Source: WHSW01 sp963781265 (GTDB lineage Bacteria > Actinomycetota > Thermoleophilia > Solirubrobacterales > 70-9). Taken from it: a DNA stretch of 64,000 nt. Below are positions 41,602 through 49,984 of this stretch, piece by piece (the stretch's first letter is position 1; each line of letters opens with the position of its first letter). The DNA lies in contig CAWAFH010000006.1 in NCBI GenBank assembly GCA_963781265.1, positions 22,401 through 86,400 on the forward strand. The letters are read 5' to 3'. Under the pieces are notes generated by a model, which had not been told where the DNA came from, ran no database searches, and saw nothing but the letters and a program-made list of their open reading frames with translations. The translations under genes and the position numbers were made by a program.

Positions 41602-42393
41602 TCAGGCCACCCGCGGGGTTCCCGACCAGGAGGCCTGAAACCGCTGCATCGCGCGCTCGAGCCGGCGCTCGACGTCGGTGCCCGCGAGCAGGACCTCGCC
41701 GACCCGGTTGGCGAACGCCTGGAGCAGCAGCAGCTCGCTGCGGCCGATCGGACGGCTGTTGCGGGCGCCGAGCGCGATCACGCCCAGCAGCTTGCCGCCG
41801 CCGATCATCGGCGCCGCGATCAGCGCCCCGCCCGCGACGTCCTCGCGTGCGGGTACCTGGAGGAGTTGGGCGCGACGCTCGAGCGCCGCGCGGCCGAGGG
41901 TGCCGTCGCCGAGCGCGATCTCGTCGGCGAGCTCGAGCGCCCCGATCCCGTCGGCGGCGGCGACGCGGCGCAGCGAGAGCCCGTCCTCATCCGCCATGAA
42001 CACGGCGCCCCCGTTGACGTCGTAGAGGGAGACGAGCCCGTCGAGCATCGTCTTCAGCGCGGCGGCCGGGTCACTCGGCGCGGTCCGCCGCGACGCGGGA
42101 ACCGGGGTGGAGGCGGCGACCGCGGGGTCGAGGTCGGCGCTGATCTGCTGCTGCTGCAGGGCCAGCGCGACGGCCTGCGAACGGGTTGACGCGCCGAGCT
42201 TCGCCATCGCGTTGCGCACGTGGGTGCGCACCGTCTCGGGCGAGAGCACCAGCTTGTCGGCGATCTGGGCGCCGCTCATGCCCTCGGCGAGGGCGCCGAG
42301 GATCTCGCGCTCGCGCTTGGTCAGCGGCACGCGCCCGGCCCGGCGCGCCGGCTCCGTGTCCCTGCGCTCGGTCGAGTCTCCGAAAGCCATCAT
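41602..42393 (-). CDS. LuxR-type HTH regulator with GAF domain
   Basis: A 263-residue regulator with unusual order: HTH first (LTKREREILGALAEGMSGAQ, LSPETVRTHVRNAMAKLGAS, residues ~24-80), then a linker and a GAF domain (~110-250; GGAVFMADEDGLSLRRVAAA, AAPMIGGGKLLGVIALG). The HTH is closely similar to that of the gene at 44362. The GAF ligand is unknown. It converges on the STAS gene and diverges from the LPFTG surface protein, whose promoter it may control. Confidence 0.88.
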   Translation of the reverse strand: MMAFGDSTERRDTEPARRAGRVPLTKREREILGALAEGMSGAQIADKLVLSPETVRTHVRNAMAKLGASTRSQAVALALQQQQISADLDPAVAASTPVPASRRTAPSDPAAALKTMLDGLVSLYDVNGGAVFMADEDGLSLRRVAAADGIGALELADEIALGDGTLGRAALERRAQLLQVPAREDVAGGALIAAPMIGGGKLLGVIALGARNSRPIGRSELLLLQAFANRVGEVLLAGTDVERRLERAMQRFQASWSGTPRVA

Positions 42394-42413
42394 GAAAACC
42401 TACCCCGGGCGAA

Positions 42414-42611
42414 TCTAGCACTCACCGTTTTGAGGTAATGGATGCCGGGTTTCCTGGTATTTACCGGCCACGGCCGTTGACGGATCGTGGAGCGGGTCTC
42501 AAGCTCCCTCGGGCAAATCGCGCCACCGGCAGGCGGTGGCGCAACGGTTCTCGCCAGGGCATGACGCCCAGCGCGGGGGGAAAGGGCGCCGTGGAGGCGC
42601 AGGTGATCGGA
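42414..42611 (+). promoter_or_regulatory. Structured leader of LPFTG protein gene
   Basis: This 198-base gap contains GGTAAT and GGTATTTACC-like elements near 42435-42465, and a perfect 9-bp hairpin, GCGCCACCG (42520-42528) with CGGTGGCGC (42534-42542), preceded by GGGCAAAT. A ribosome-binding site AGGTGAT ends six bases before the ATG at 42612. The GGCAAA-hairpin-GCAA order superficially recalls a c-di-GMP riboswitch, but the conserved core is not matched. It may be an RNA regulator of another kind. Confidence 0.4.
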
Positions 42612-42911
42612 ATGAATACGCATGGAATCTTCGCCGTCCATCGACGCTTGAAGCTCGTCTCTGTAGCGGTGGTCGCGTTCGCCCTCGCCCCGGCGACGGC
42701 GCTGGCCCAGAGCCCGGTGGACGCTCAGTACGGATCGACGCTGCAGCAGTTCTCACAGGGTGGGGGCGGCGGCACCGACCCGGGCTCGGCCGCTGGTGGG
42801 CTGCCGTTCACGGGCCTCGACGTCGTCGCGCTCGCGGTGGTCGCCGCCGGACTGCTGGTCGCTGGGCTGATGCTCCGCCGCCATCGGCCGACGACAACCA
42901 GCGAGGGCTGA
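42612..42911 (+). CDS. Small LPFTG-anchored surface protein with QYxxxL motif
   Basis: A 99-residue exported protein. The signal peptide (KLVSVAVVAFALAPATALA) ends near residue 32. The mature part is very short: SPVDAQYGSTLQQFS (34-48), a Gly-rich linker, then LPFTG (64-68), a hydrophobic helix and a basic RRHRP tail, a complete sortase sorting signal. After cleavage only about 35 residues would be displayed on the wall. The QYGSTL segment recurs in the proteins at 57512 and 58088. Its stop is six bases before the sugar transferase, so they may be co-transcribed. No enzymatic function is evident. Confidence 0.85.
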   Translation: MNTHGIFAVHRRLKLVSVAVVAFALAPATALAQSPVDAQYGSTLQQFSQGGGGGTDPGSAAGGLPFTGLDVVALAVVAAGLLVAGLMLRRHRPTTTSEG

Positions 42912-42916
42912 TCTCG

Positions 42917-44362
42917 GTGACATCCGCTGAGCTGACAACGGTCGACCGCGGCAGCCGCCGCGGCGTCCGTGCGCTCGAGGCTCAGCGGATGATCGACCTC
43001 TTCGCGCTGCGGCTCGCGCCGTCGCTCGCCGCCGGGCTGATCGCCTTCTCGCACATGGGGCAGATCGGCGAGGGGCTGATCGTCTTCACGTGCGTGCTGA
43101 TCGCCACTCAGGCGATCGAGCGGTCGCAGCTCCCGCTGCACGTGATGCCGGCGAGCCGGGTGCTGCTCGGGCTCGCGGCGCCGCTGGCCGGCGCCGGGCT
43201 CGCCTGGCTGATCGCGTTCGCGGCCGGCCAGAGCTACCCGTTCTCCGAGTACGAGGCGGTCGTGCTCGGCGCCTGGCTCGTGATGGCGCTCGGCGTCTGG
43301 ATCAAGTCGCGCTTCGGCTCCGGGCTGCGGGCCCGGGTGGCGGTGATCGGGCCGCGTGAGTTCGCCGCCGACTTCGTCGCCGAGCTCGAGGCGGCCAACG
43401 TGCGCACCTACGAGGTGGTCGGCTGGATCAGCCCGAGCGGCCCGGCCGAGTACCGGCGCATGCGCTGGCTCGGCACGCTCGACGAGGTCCGCGAGTCGGT
43501 GATCGCCGAGAACGTCGACCTGCTGGTCTGCGGCCCCGGCGCCGGCGACGCCGAGGGCGTCCGGATCGAGGACATCTGCGCGCGGGTCGCCGACGACTGC
43601 CTCGACCTGCCGGTGCGCCTGATCGCCGCCAACCAGCTCTACGAGGAGATCTTCGGCCACGTCCCGGTCGGGATGATCGACGCCGCCTGGTACCGCTACA
43701 TCATGCACCCGCGCTTCCGGGCCTCGGGCCCGCACTCGAAGCGGGTCTTCGATCTCGTGGTCGGCAGCGCCATCGCGCTGGCCTTCCTGCCGGTGATGGC
43801 GATCGCCGCGATCGCGATCAAGCTCTCGGACCGCGGCCCGGTCTTCTACCGCCAGCAGCGCCTCGGCGAGTACGGCGAGGCTTTCCAGATCGTGAAGCTG
43901 CGGACGATGCGGACCGACGCCGAGGCCGACGGGCCGCAGTGGGCGGCGGTCGGCGACGACCGGGTGACCAGCGTCGGTCGCGTCCTGCGCCGCACTCACG
44001 TCGACGAGATCCCCCAGCTTTGGAACGTGCTGCGGGGCGACATGACCCTCGTCGGGCCGCGCCCCGAGCGCCCCGAGATGGTCGCCGAGCTCGAGCGGCG
44101 GTTCCCGCACTACACCCGGCGCCACCTGGTCAAGCCCGGGATGGCCGGCTGGGCGGCCCTGCGCTGTGGCTACGCGGGCTCCGACATCGGCACCGCCTGG
44201 AAGCTCTGCCACGACCTCTTCTACATCAAGCGCCGCTCGATCCTCGCCGACACCTTGATTCTCGCCGAGACCGGGGTCGAGGTGTTCCGCGACGCACACC
44301 GCGCGCTGCGGGCTCCCGACGAGCGCTTCCTGCTCGGCGAGGCCCCCACGAAGGGCTCGTAG
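42917..44362 (+). CDS. Initiating sugar-phosphate transferase (WbaP/CpsE-like polyprenyl glycosylphosphotransferase)
   Basis: A 481-residue membrane protein that should transfer hexose-1-phosphate to undecaprenyl phosphate, the first step of a polysaccharide repeat unit. N-terminal helices (~30-115) and a Rossmann-like segment (VAVIGPREFAADFVAELEAA) precede the bacterial-sugar-transferase core: KRVFDLVVGSAIALAFLPVM, GPVFYRQQRLGEYGEAFQIV, KLRTMRTDAE, DEIPQLWNVLRGDMTLVGPR, and RRHLVKPGMAGWAAL. Start GTG 42917. It probably primes the pathway encoded at 12-29 kb. Its 3' end touches the next LuxR-HTH gene. Confidence 0.93.
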   Translation: MTSAELTTVDRGSRRGVRALEAQRMIDLFALRLAPSLAAGLIAFSHMGQIGEGLIVFTCVLIATQAIERSQLPLHVMPASRVLLGLAAPLAGAGLAWLIAFAAGQSYPFSEYEAVVLGAWLVMALGVWIKSRFGSGLRARVAVIGPREFAADFVAELEAANVRTYEVVGWISPSGPAEYRRMRWLGTLDEVRESVIAENVDLLVCGPGAGDAEGVRIEDICARVADDCLDLPVRLIAANQLYEEIFGHVPVGMIDAAWYRYIMHPRFRASGPHSKRVFDLVVGSAIALAFLPVMAIAAIAIKLSDRGPVFYRQQRLGEYGEAFQIVKLRTMRTDAEADGPQWAAVGDDRVTSVGRVLRRTHVDEIPQLWNVLRGDMTLVGPRPERPEMVAELERRFPHYTRRHLVKPGMAGWAALRCGYAGSDIGTAWKLCHDLFYIKRRSILADTLILAETGVEVFRDAHRALRAPDERFLLGEAPTKGS

Positions 44363-44952
44363 TGGCCGAGGCGCTGGCGCGAGCGCTCAACCCGCCGCGG
44401 CTGGCTGGGAGCTCGAAGGCGCTGCTGGTCGTCGACGATGAGTGCGTTTGCGTCGAGGCGAGCCTCGGCGCCTGCCGCCTGCTCGGCGCCTCACGCGCCG
44501 AGCTCGTCGGTCGGCGGCTCGACTCGATGCTCGAGCCCGAGTCGCGCGACCGCTTCGCCCACGTCTGGCTGGCCTTTCGCGGCGGGGGCGGCCACGCCGA
44601 GCCCTTCGCCCTCGAAGCCCCGGCGACCGTGGTGGAGGTCGCCGCGACGGTGACCGCGGAGGTCCTGCCGTCGCGGCACCTGATCACGCTCGCGCCGGTC
44701 ACGACCGGCGCCGCCCAGCGAGGCCGCTTCGCCGCTCCCGAGCCACCGGCGCCGCGCTCGCCGACCGCTCGCGAGCGCGAGGTCCTCGAGCTGCTCGCCG
44801 GCGGACGGACGGACGGCCAGATCGCCGACCTGCTCGAGCTCTCGCCGGCCACCGTGCAGACGCACGTTCGCAATGCGAAGTCGAAGCTCGGCGCCAGGAC
44901 CCGGGCGCAGGCTGTCGCCATCGCGCTCCAGCGCGGGCTGATCGCGGCCTAG
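44362..44952 (+). CDS. PAS-like/LuxR HTH regulator
   Basis: A 196-residue regulator starting at GTG 44362, one base after the sugar transferase stop begins. Residues ~18-110 resemble a PAS fold (LLVVDDECVCVEASLGACRL, LGASRAELVGRRLDSMLEP). A LuxR HTH follows (SPTAREREVLELLAGGRTDG, LSPATVQTHVRNAKSKLGAR), nearly the same as in the gene at 41602. Coupling with the sugar transferase suggests control of polysaccharide or surface genes, an inference only. It overlaps the convergent Wzy/TPR gene by four bases. Confidence 0.87.
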   Translation: MAEALARALNPPRLAGSSKALLVVDDECVCVEASLGACRLLGASRAELVGRRLDSMLEPESRDRFAHVWLAFRGGGGHAEPFALEAPATVVEVAATVTAEVLPSRHLITLAPVTTGAAQRGRFAAPEPPAPRSPTAREREVLELLAGGRTDGQIADLLELSPATVQTHVRNAKSKLGARTRAQAVAIALQRGLIAA

Positions 44953-46973
44953 TCGGGCGCGCCGCCAGCCGACGAGGTCCGCGGCTCCACACCGAGCCGA
45001 CGCGCCAGCCTCTTGACGTCGGCTGCGAGCGGGTTGAGCTCGAGCGCGATCAGGATCTCGCTGCGGGCGGCGGCGCGATCGGAGGTCCGCTGCAGGTCGG
45101 CGAGCAGATAGTGGGTCGCCCACTCCTCGGGGCGCACATCCGCGGCGTCGTGCAGTGCCGCGAGAGCGCGCTCGCGATCGCCCGCAGCCCGCGCGATCGC
45201 GGCCTCGGCGAGCACCGGCGTGTCGCTGAGCGGGTTGAGCTGCCGCGCCTGGTCGAGGTCGTCGTAGGCGCGCCCGAGGTCGGTGCGCCAGCTCGCATAG
45301 GCGTTGTTGACGTAGCGGTCGGAGAGCCACAGCGGCACCGCGCTGAGCGCGAGCAGGGCGAGGGCGGCGATCAGCCAGGGCCGCCAGCGGCGGGTCGAGC
45401 GGCGATGCGTCGTGCCCACGGCGGGCGCGCACGCCGAGCCGAGCAGGGCGAGCACCGGGGCGGTGATTGCGGGGTAGGGCCAAAACCAATCCACCGAGGT
45501 GTGAACGAGCCAGTAGGAGCCGCTGGCGAACGCGATCGCCCCGAGCGAGGCCGCCGACGGGCCGAGCCGGCGAGCCCGGACCACGCCGGTACCGATCGCG
45601 GCCAGGGCCGTCAGCAGCAGGGCGAGGCCGACCACCCCGAGCTCCGCGAGCACCTCGAACTCGACGCTGTGGGCGTCGTGGAGGTTCTGGTTCTCCGCCT
45701 CGCGCTTGCGGAGGTAGCTGTACTGATAGCCGCCGCCCCCGTCGCCGAACAGCGGATCGTCGCCGGCGTCGTCGAGCGCCACCCGCCAGGCGTCGTAGCG
45801 ATCCGAGCCCGCGTTGAACGTGAACCGGCTCGAGTTCTCCGAGAGGTCGGGGGTGCCGGCGTTTCGGAACTCGTCGGCGCGATCGCTGAACCACTGGACG
45901 GGGTTGCCGACCGCGGCGACGAACGCGATCGCGGCGAGCGCGGCCAGGGCGCCGAGACCGATCGCGACCCGTCGGTTGGCGCGCGCCGGATCGCCGCCCG
46001 CGCGGCTCAGGCGCCGCTCGCCGCGCGCCGCCACGGCGCCGATCGCGACCGCGCCGACCGCGGCGATCAGCGCGACAAAGCCCGCGCGGTGCATCTCGCC
46101 GACCACCCCGCCCAGGCCGTCGTCGGCGGCGCTGTAGAGCGAGGTCAGGGGCCCGATGATCGCGATCGCCGGCAACGCCGCGAGCGCCAGCCAGGTGAGC
46201 GCGCGCAGCCGCCGGGGCGAGACGAGCGCGTAGACGATCAGGGCCACCGCCATGGCCGGCATCGAGGCGCGGCTCTGGGCGAGCAGGAACAGCTCTATAC
46301 ACAGGGTCGCGCTCCCGAGCGCCCCGGCGCGCAGTCGCCAGTCGAGCTCGCGATCGGAGGCGAGGCCGAGCGCCGGGAACATCGCGATCGCGAAGAAGGC
46401 CGCCTCCGCGTTGCGATAGCCGAGCGGGAAGTCCAGCGTGCCGTCGCTCTCCAGCAGGTCGCGCGGGTCGGCGCCGGTGGCGAGCGAGACGGCGGTGATC
46501 AGCCCCGCGACGGCGCCGGCAACGGCGAGCGGAACCAGCGCGAGGCCGATGCGCGGGCCGAGTAGGTTGCAGAGGCCGACCCCCAGCCCGAAGCAGAGCG
46601 CGTAGACGAGGATCCGCTGGCCGTCGCCGATCGCGACGTCGGGGGCCGGGCTCCAGAGCGCCGAGAGCAGCGCCCAGACGCCGAGCCCGGTGAGCGCGGC
46701 GAGCGCGATCAGGATCGGGCGCGAGCGCGTGAGCTGGGCGCGCCAGGGCGCGAAGCGCAGCAGCAGGGCGGCCCCGACGCAGAGCAGGATCGCGCCGGGC
46801 AGCAGGACGACGCCGAAGTAGGCGCCCTTCTGCCACGCCCACCAGCTCCAGGTCGCGCTGAGCAGGATCAGCGCCAGCCAGGCGGCGGGCTCCAGCCGCC
46901 CGCTGGGCCGCGGCGGGTCGGCTCCCTCGTCTGCCATGACCGCACGGTATTCGACCTCCTCGCTTTGGCCCAC
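44949..46973 (-). CDS. O-antigen ligase-like membrane protein with C-terminal TPR-like region
   Basis: A 674-residue protein: 11-12 helices (residues ~30-510), the PF04932 loop (YDAWRVALDDAGDDPLFGDG, NLHDAHSVEFEVLAELGVVG), then a C-terminal helical repeat region (~550-660; AYDDLDQARQLNPLSDTPVL, ALAALHDAADVRPEEWATHY) of tetratricopeptide type. It is a second polymerase/ligase, different from that at 24862, and might attach the glycan to protein or wall. The start may be the ATG at 46937 rather than 46973. It diverges from the large coiled-coil gene. Confidence 0.85.
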   Translation of the reverse strand: MGQSEEVEYRAVMADEGADPPRPSGRLEPAAWLALILLSATWSWWAWQKGAYFGVVLLPGAILLCVGAALLLRFAPWRAQLTRSRPILIALAALTGLGVWALLSALWSPAPDVAIGDGQRILVYALCFGLGVGLCNLLGPRIGLALVPLAVAGAVAGLITAVSLATGADPRDLLESDGTLDFPLGYRNAEAAFFAIAMFPALGLASDRELDWRLRAGALGSATLCIELFLLAQSRASMPAMAVALIVYALVSPRRLRALTWLALAALPAIAIIGPLTSLYSAADDGLGGVVGEMHRAGFVALIAAVGAVAIGAVAARGERRLSRAGGDPARANRRVAIGLGALAALAAIAFVAAVGNPVQWFSDRADEFRNAGTPDLSENSSRFTFNAGSDRYDAWRVALDDAGDDPLFGDGGGGYQYSYLRKREAENQNLHDAHSVEFEVLAELGVVGLALLLTALAAIGTGVVRARRLGPSAASLGAIAFASGSYWLVHTSVDWFWPYPAITAPVLALLGSACAPAVGTTHRRSTRRWRPWLIAALALLALSAVPLWLSDRYVNNAYASWRTDLGRAYDDLDQARQLNPLSDTPVLAEAAIARAAGDRERALAALHDAADVRPEEWATHYLLADLQRTSDRAAARSEILIALELNPLAADVKRLARRLGVEPRTSSAGGAPD

Positions 46974-46989
46974 GCCTGAGTATCGGCGC

Positions 46990-47030
46990 GCAAGCCGCCG
47001 GCCGCGAGCCGGCTGCGAGCCGTCTTGCAG
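46990..47030. promoter_or_regulatory. 11-bp direct repeats GCGAGCCG upstream of coiled-coil gene
   Basis: GCGAGCCG occurs at 47004 and 47015 (11-bp period); GCAAGCCG precedes at 46990 and CTTGCAG follows at 47024. The sequence GCAAGCCGTCTTGCAG is also present at the end of the array at 33888, so this may be another site of the same regulator. It lies 60-100 bp upstream of the rightward coiled-coil gene and just upstream of the leftward Wzy/TPR gene. Match is weaker than at the other sites. Confidence 0.35.
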
Positions 47031-47091
47031 GAGGCGGAATCGCCGCGCGACCGGCGAAGGCTGGCGAGCCCGACGAGCTGGAGAACGACTG

Positions 47092-49782
47092 ATGCAAGGA
47101 CCAGGAGACGAAGGCGAGGAGCGCTTCCGCGAAGCGGCGGAGCGCGCCCGCGAGGAACTGCTGCGCCAGCTCGGCGGCGAGGCGGAGCGCCTGGACCGCG
47201 AGTTGAACGAGCTCTCGCGCCAGATGATGGAGAGCGCGGCCCGGGTCGCCGAGGAGCGGGTCGAGCGCGAGGTCGAGCGGCTCGAGCGGGCGTCGGCAGG
47301 GCTCTCCGAGGAACTTCACCGCCGCCTCAGCGAGGGCGCCCAGCAGTTCCGCGAGGTGCTCACCGAGCAGCTCGAGGCCAGCGGCGCCGAGCTGCGGGCC
47401 GAGAACGCGCGCTCGCTGCTCGAGCTCTCCGAGACGATCCGTCTCGACGTCGAGCGCGACTACAAGGGGCGCGGGGAGGAGGTCGAGCGCGAGATCTCCA
47501 ACCGGCTCGAGGAGCGACTCGACCAGGCCGACGCTCTGCTGCGCGAGCGACTCGACCGCGCGGTCGCCGAGGCTGCGCGCCGCGTCGAGGAACGGGTCGA
47601 GGACAGGCTCACGAACGCCTCCGGAGCCCTGCAGGGGGAGATCGAGGCGGCGCGGGGCGAGTTGCGCGAGCGGATCGCGGCGATGGTCGACGGCTCGGTG
47701 GAGGAGCTCGCGTCGCGCGCGGCACAGGGGAGGCGCCAGCTCGCCGCCGAGCTCGAGGCCGGGATCGCGAGCGCCGAATCGAAGCTTCACGAACGGCTCG
47801 GGACCGCGACCGCTGCGACCCGCGGCGAGCTCTCGAACGAGATCGCGTTTCGCCTCAACGAGCTCGAGTCGCAGTTCTCCGAGGGGATCCAGGCCGAGCG
47901 CGACGAGATCAAGCGCCGGCGCAAGGCGGCGATCTCGTCGATTCGCGACGAGCTTCGCGACGAGATCGCGCGCCGGGTCAAGAAGGTGCGCGCCCAGCTC
48001 AGCGAGGGCCTCGAGGCGCGGATCGAGCAGGGGATCGACCGGGTCTCGGGCGAGACCACCACCCGGATCGGCGCCGTCGCCGAGCAGCTGCGCGCCGAGC
48101 TGCGGAGCACCGTGTCGGCCGAGGTCGAGTCCGTGCGCGCGGAGCTCGCGGACGGCGTCGAGGCGACCATCGCGGAGCGCGGCCGCCGCCTCGACAGCGA
48201 ACTGCAGGCGAGCGTCGCCGCCGCCACCGGCGCCCTGGGCGAGCGGGTGAGCGCGTCGGTCACGGAGCTTGCTCGCGACCTCGACGCCAGACTCGCGAGC
48301 CGCTCGGCGGAGCTCGAGCGGTCCCTCACCGAGCGGATCGGCACCGAGCTTCAGACCCACCGCGAGGGCCTCAGCGCCCAGCTCGCCGACCAGCGATCCC
48401 GCGACGAGCAGGCCGTGCGCGAGTCGCTCGGCGGCGAGTTGGAGCGGGCCGAGTCACAGCTCTCGGCGACGGGGGTTGAGGTCGCCCGCAAGCTCGCCGA
48501 CGATGCCACCGAGCAGTTCTCCGCGTCCGCCGAGGCCGTGGTCGACCGCCAGACCCAAAGCGCCCGCGAGCAGATCACCGAGCACACGAAGCGGTCGCTG
48601 GCCCGCAAGGCCCGCCGCCACGAACTGCGCCTCGCCCGCGAGGAGCGCGAGGAGCGGATCAAGGCCGCCGAGGAGCGCATCGACGCTCACGCCAAGGGAA
48701 TCCTCGACCAGGCCCAGAGCGAGGTCGAGGCGCTGCGCTCAGAGGATCTGGCGCAGCTCCGCGATGAGGTCGGCGGACTCAGGTCGCAGGCGCACGACGA
48801 GATCGATGCGCTGCGCGAGCTGGTCGCCGGCTCCGAGGCGCGCGTCACGGCGCGGGCGTCGGAGGCCGAGCTCGGGATCGCCGAGCGCCTCGACGCCTCC
48901 GGTGAACACCTGTCACGCCGCCTCGACGCCGCTGAGCGGGTGATCGCCGCCCGCGCGGAGCTCTCCACCCGGGCCGTCGCCGATCGTTCACAGGAGGCCG
49001 AGGAGATGGTCGCCGAGCGCGCCGATGCGATCGCCGCCCGCATGGCCGATCGCGCTGCGACCGTCGAGCGGCGGATCGCCGAGCGCGCGGAGAGCTCGCA
49101 GCGGGCCCTGAGCGAGATCGCGGAGACCTCGCAGCGCTCGATCGCCCAGATCGCGGCAGGCTCGGAGCGGTCGATCGCCGAGGTCGTGAGCGGCTCCGAG
49201 CGCCTGATCACCGATCGCGCCGGCGTCTCCGAGCGCCAGATCTCCGACGCGATCACGAGCGCCCGCGGGGCGCTCGACAGCGCCGCCGAGGAGGCACAGG
49301 TGCGCACCGACCGCGCCGCCGAGGCCGCCGAGCGCCGCCTCGCCGAGGCCGCGCGCGCCCAGGAGCGCGAGTTCGGAGCCAAGCTGCGAGCCGACGTGGG
49401 CGCGATGGTGCTCGAGGCGCGCGCCGAGCTCGTCTCGCTGCGTGACGAGCTGGCCCGGATCGGGGGCGACATCCGCGCCGCGGCGGGGGTCGCCGAGGAC
49501 CGGGTGGCGCAGACGGCGCGGATTGCCGAGGCGACCGTCTCGACCCGAGCCCAGAGCGCCGCCGCCGAGGCCATTCGTGACCTGACCTCCACGGCCAAGG
49601 ACCTCTCCCAGCGAATCGAGCGCCAGGCCAGCACGCTCGAGGCCCGTGACCGGCTGGACGAGATCCTCGTCAGACTCCGCGACGCCGACCAGCGGCTGCG
49701 TGACTCAGACGAGCGCACCAAGCGGGCGCTCGGCGACCTGCGCGCCGTGCCCGACGAGGGCGAGGAATCGAACGGCGGCTGA
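47092..49782 (+). CDS. Large cytoplasmic coiled-coil protein
   Basis: An 896-residue protein that is almost entirely predicted coiled coil, rich in Ala, Glu, Arg and Ser, with no signal peptide or membrane helix. Repeated patterns such as RLEERLDQADALLRERLDRA, AERADAIAARMADRAATVER and ERRIAERAESSQRALSEIAE suggest internal duplication with 7- or 11-residue periodicity. ATG 47092 follows a GGAGA element. It resembles filament-forming proteins such as Scy/FilP only in composition. It lies 202 bases before a coiled-coil family gene (49985), so the two may act together. It lacks the shared C-terminal block. Function unknown. Confidence 0.8.
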   Translation: MQGPGDEGEERFREAAERAREELLRQLGGEAERLDRELNELSRQMMESAARVAEERVEREVERLERASAGLSEELHRRLSEGAQQFREVLTEQLEASGAELRAENARSLLELSETIRLDVERDYKGRGEEVEREISNRLEERLDQADALLRERLDRAVAEAARRVEERVEDRLTNASGALQGEIEAARGELRERIAAMVDGSVEELASRAAQGRRQLAAELEAGIASAESKLHERLGTATAATRGELSNEIAFRLNELESQFSEGIQAERDEIKRRRKAAISSIRDELRDEIARRVKKVRAQLSEGLEARIEQGIDRVSGETTTRIGAVAEQLRAELRSTVSAEVESVRAELADGVEATIAERGRRLDSELQASVAAATGALGERVSASVTELARDLDARLASRSAELERSLTERIGTELQTHREGLSAQLADQRSRDEQAVRESLGGELERAESQLSATGVEVARKLADDATEQFSASAEAVVDRQTQSAREQITEHTKRSLARKARRHELRLAREEREERIKAAEERIDAHAKGILDQAQSEVEALRSEDLAQLRDEVGGLRSQAHDEIDALRELVAGSEARVTARASEAELGIAERLDASGEHLSRRLDAAERVIAARAELSTRAVADRSQEAEEMVAERADAIAARMADRAATVERRIAERAESSQRALSEIAETSQRSIAQIAAGSERSIAEVVSGSERLITDRAGVSERQISDAITSARGALDSAAEEAQVRTDRAAEAAERRLAEAARAQEREFGAKLRADVGAMVLEARAELVSLRDELARIGGDIRAAAGVAEDRVAQTARIAEATVSTRAQSAAAEAIRDLTSTAKDLSQRIERQASTLEARDRLDEILVRLRDADQRLRDSDERTKRALGDLRAVPDEGEESNGG

Positions 49783-49984
49783 TCGGCTCGTCGCCGTCGC
49801 GACCGGCTCGCGGCCTCCTGCAACGCCACCCGGGCTGCACCGAAATTTTCAAGTGACCCGCGGTGGTTCGAGCCAAGCTCGGATAATCTGGCATAAGTCC
49901 TGGCTGGGAGCGGGGCTTTCCTGCTGTCTGTCACACCCCGTGGAAGGGTCAGCGAGTCAAGGATGCGGATGCCAGGCGACAGCG

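Noticed and set aside
42511..42560. Possible c-di-GMP (GEMM) riboswitch before the LPFTG gene
   Set aside because: GGCAAA and a hairpin are present but the GACGCAAAGC core and tetraloop receptor are not.
49861..49885. tRNA-like GGTTCGAGCC sequence
   Set aside because: It is a small CGAGC/GCTCG hairpin; no acceptor stem, anticodon arm or full cloverleaf can be drawn.
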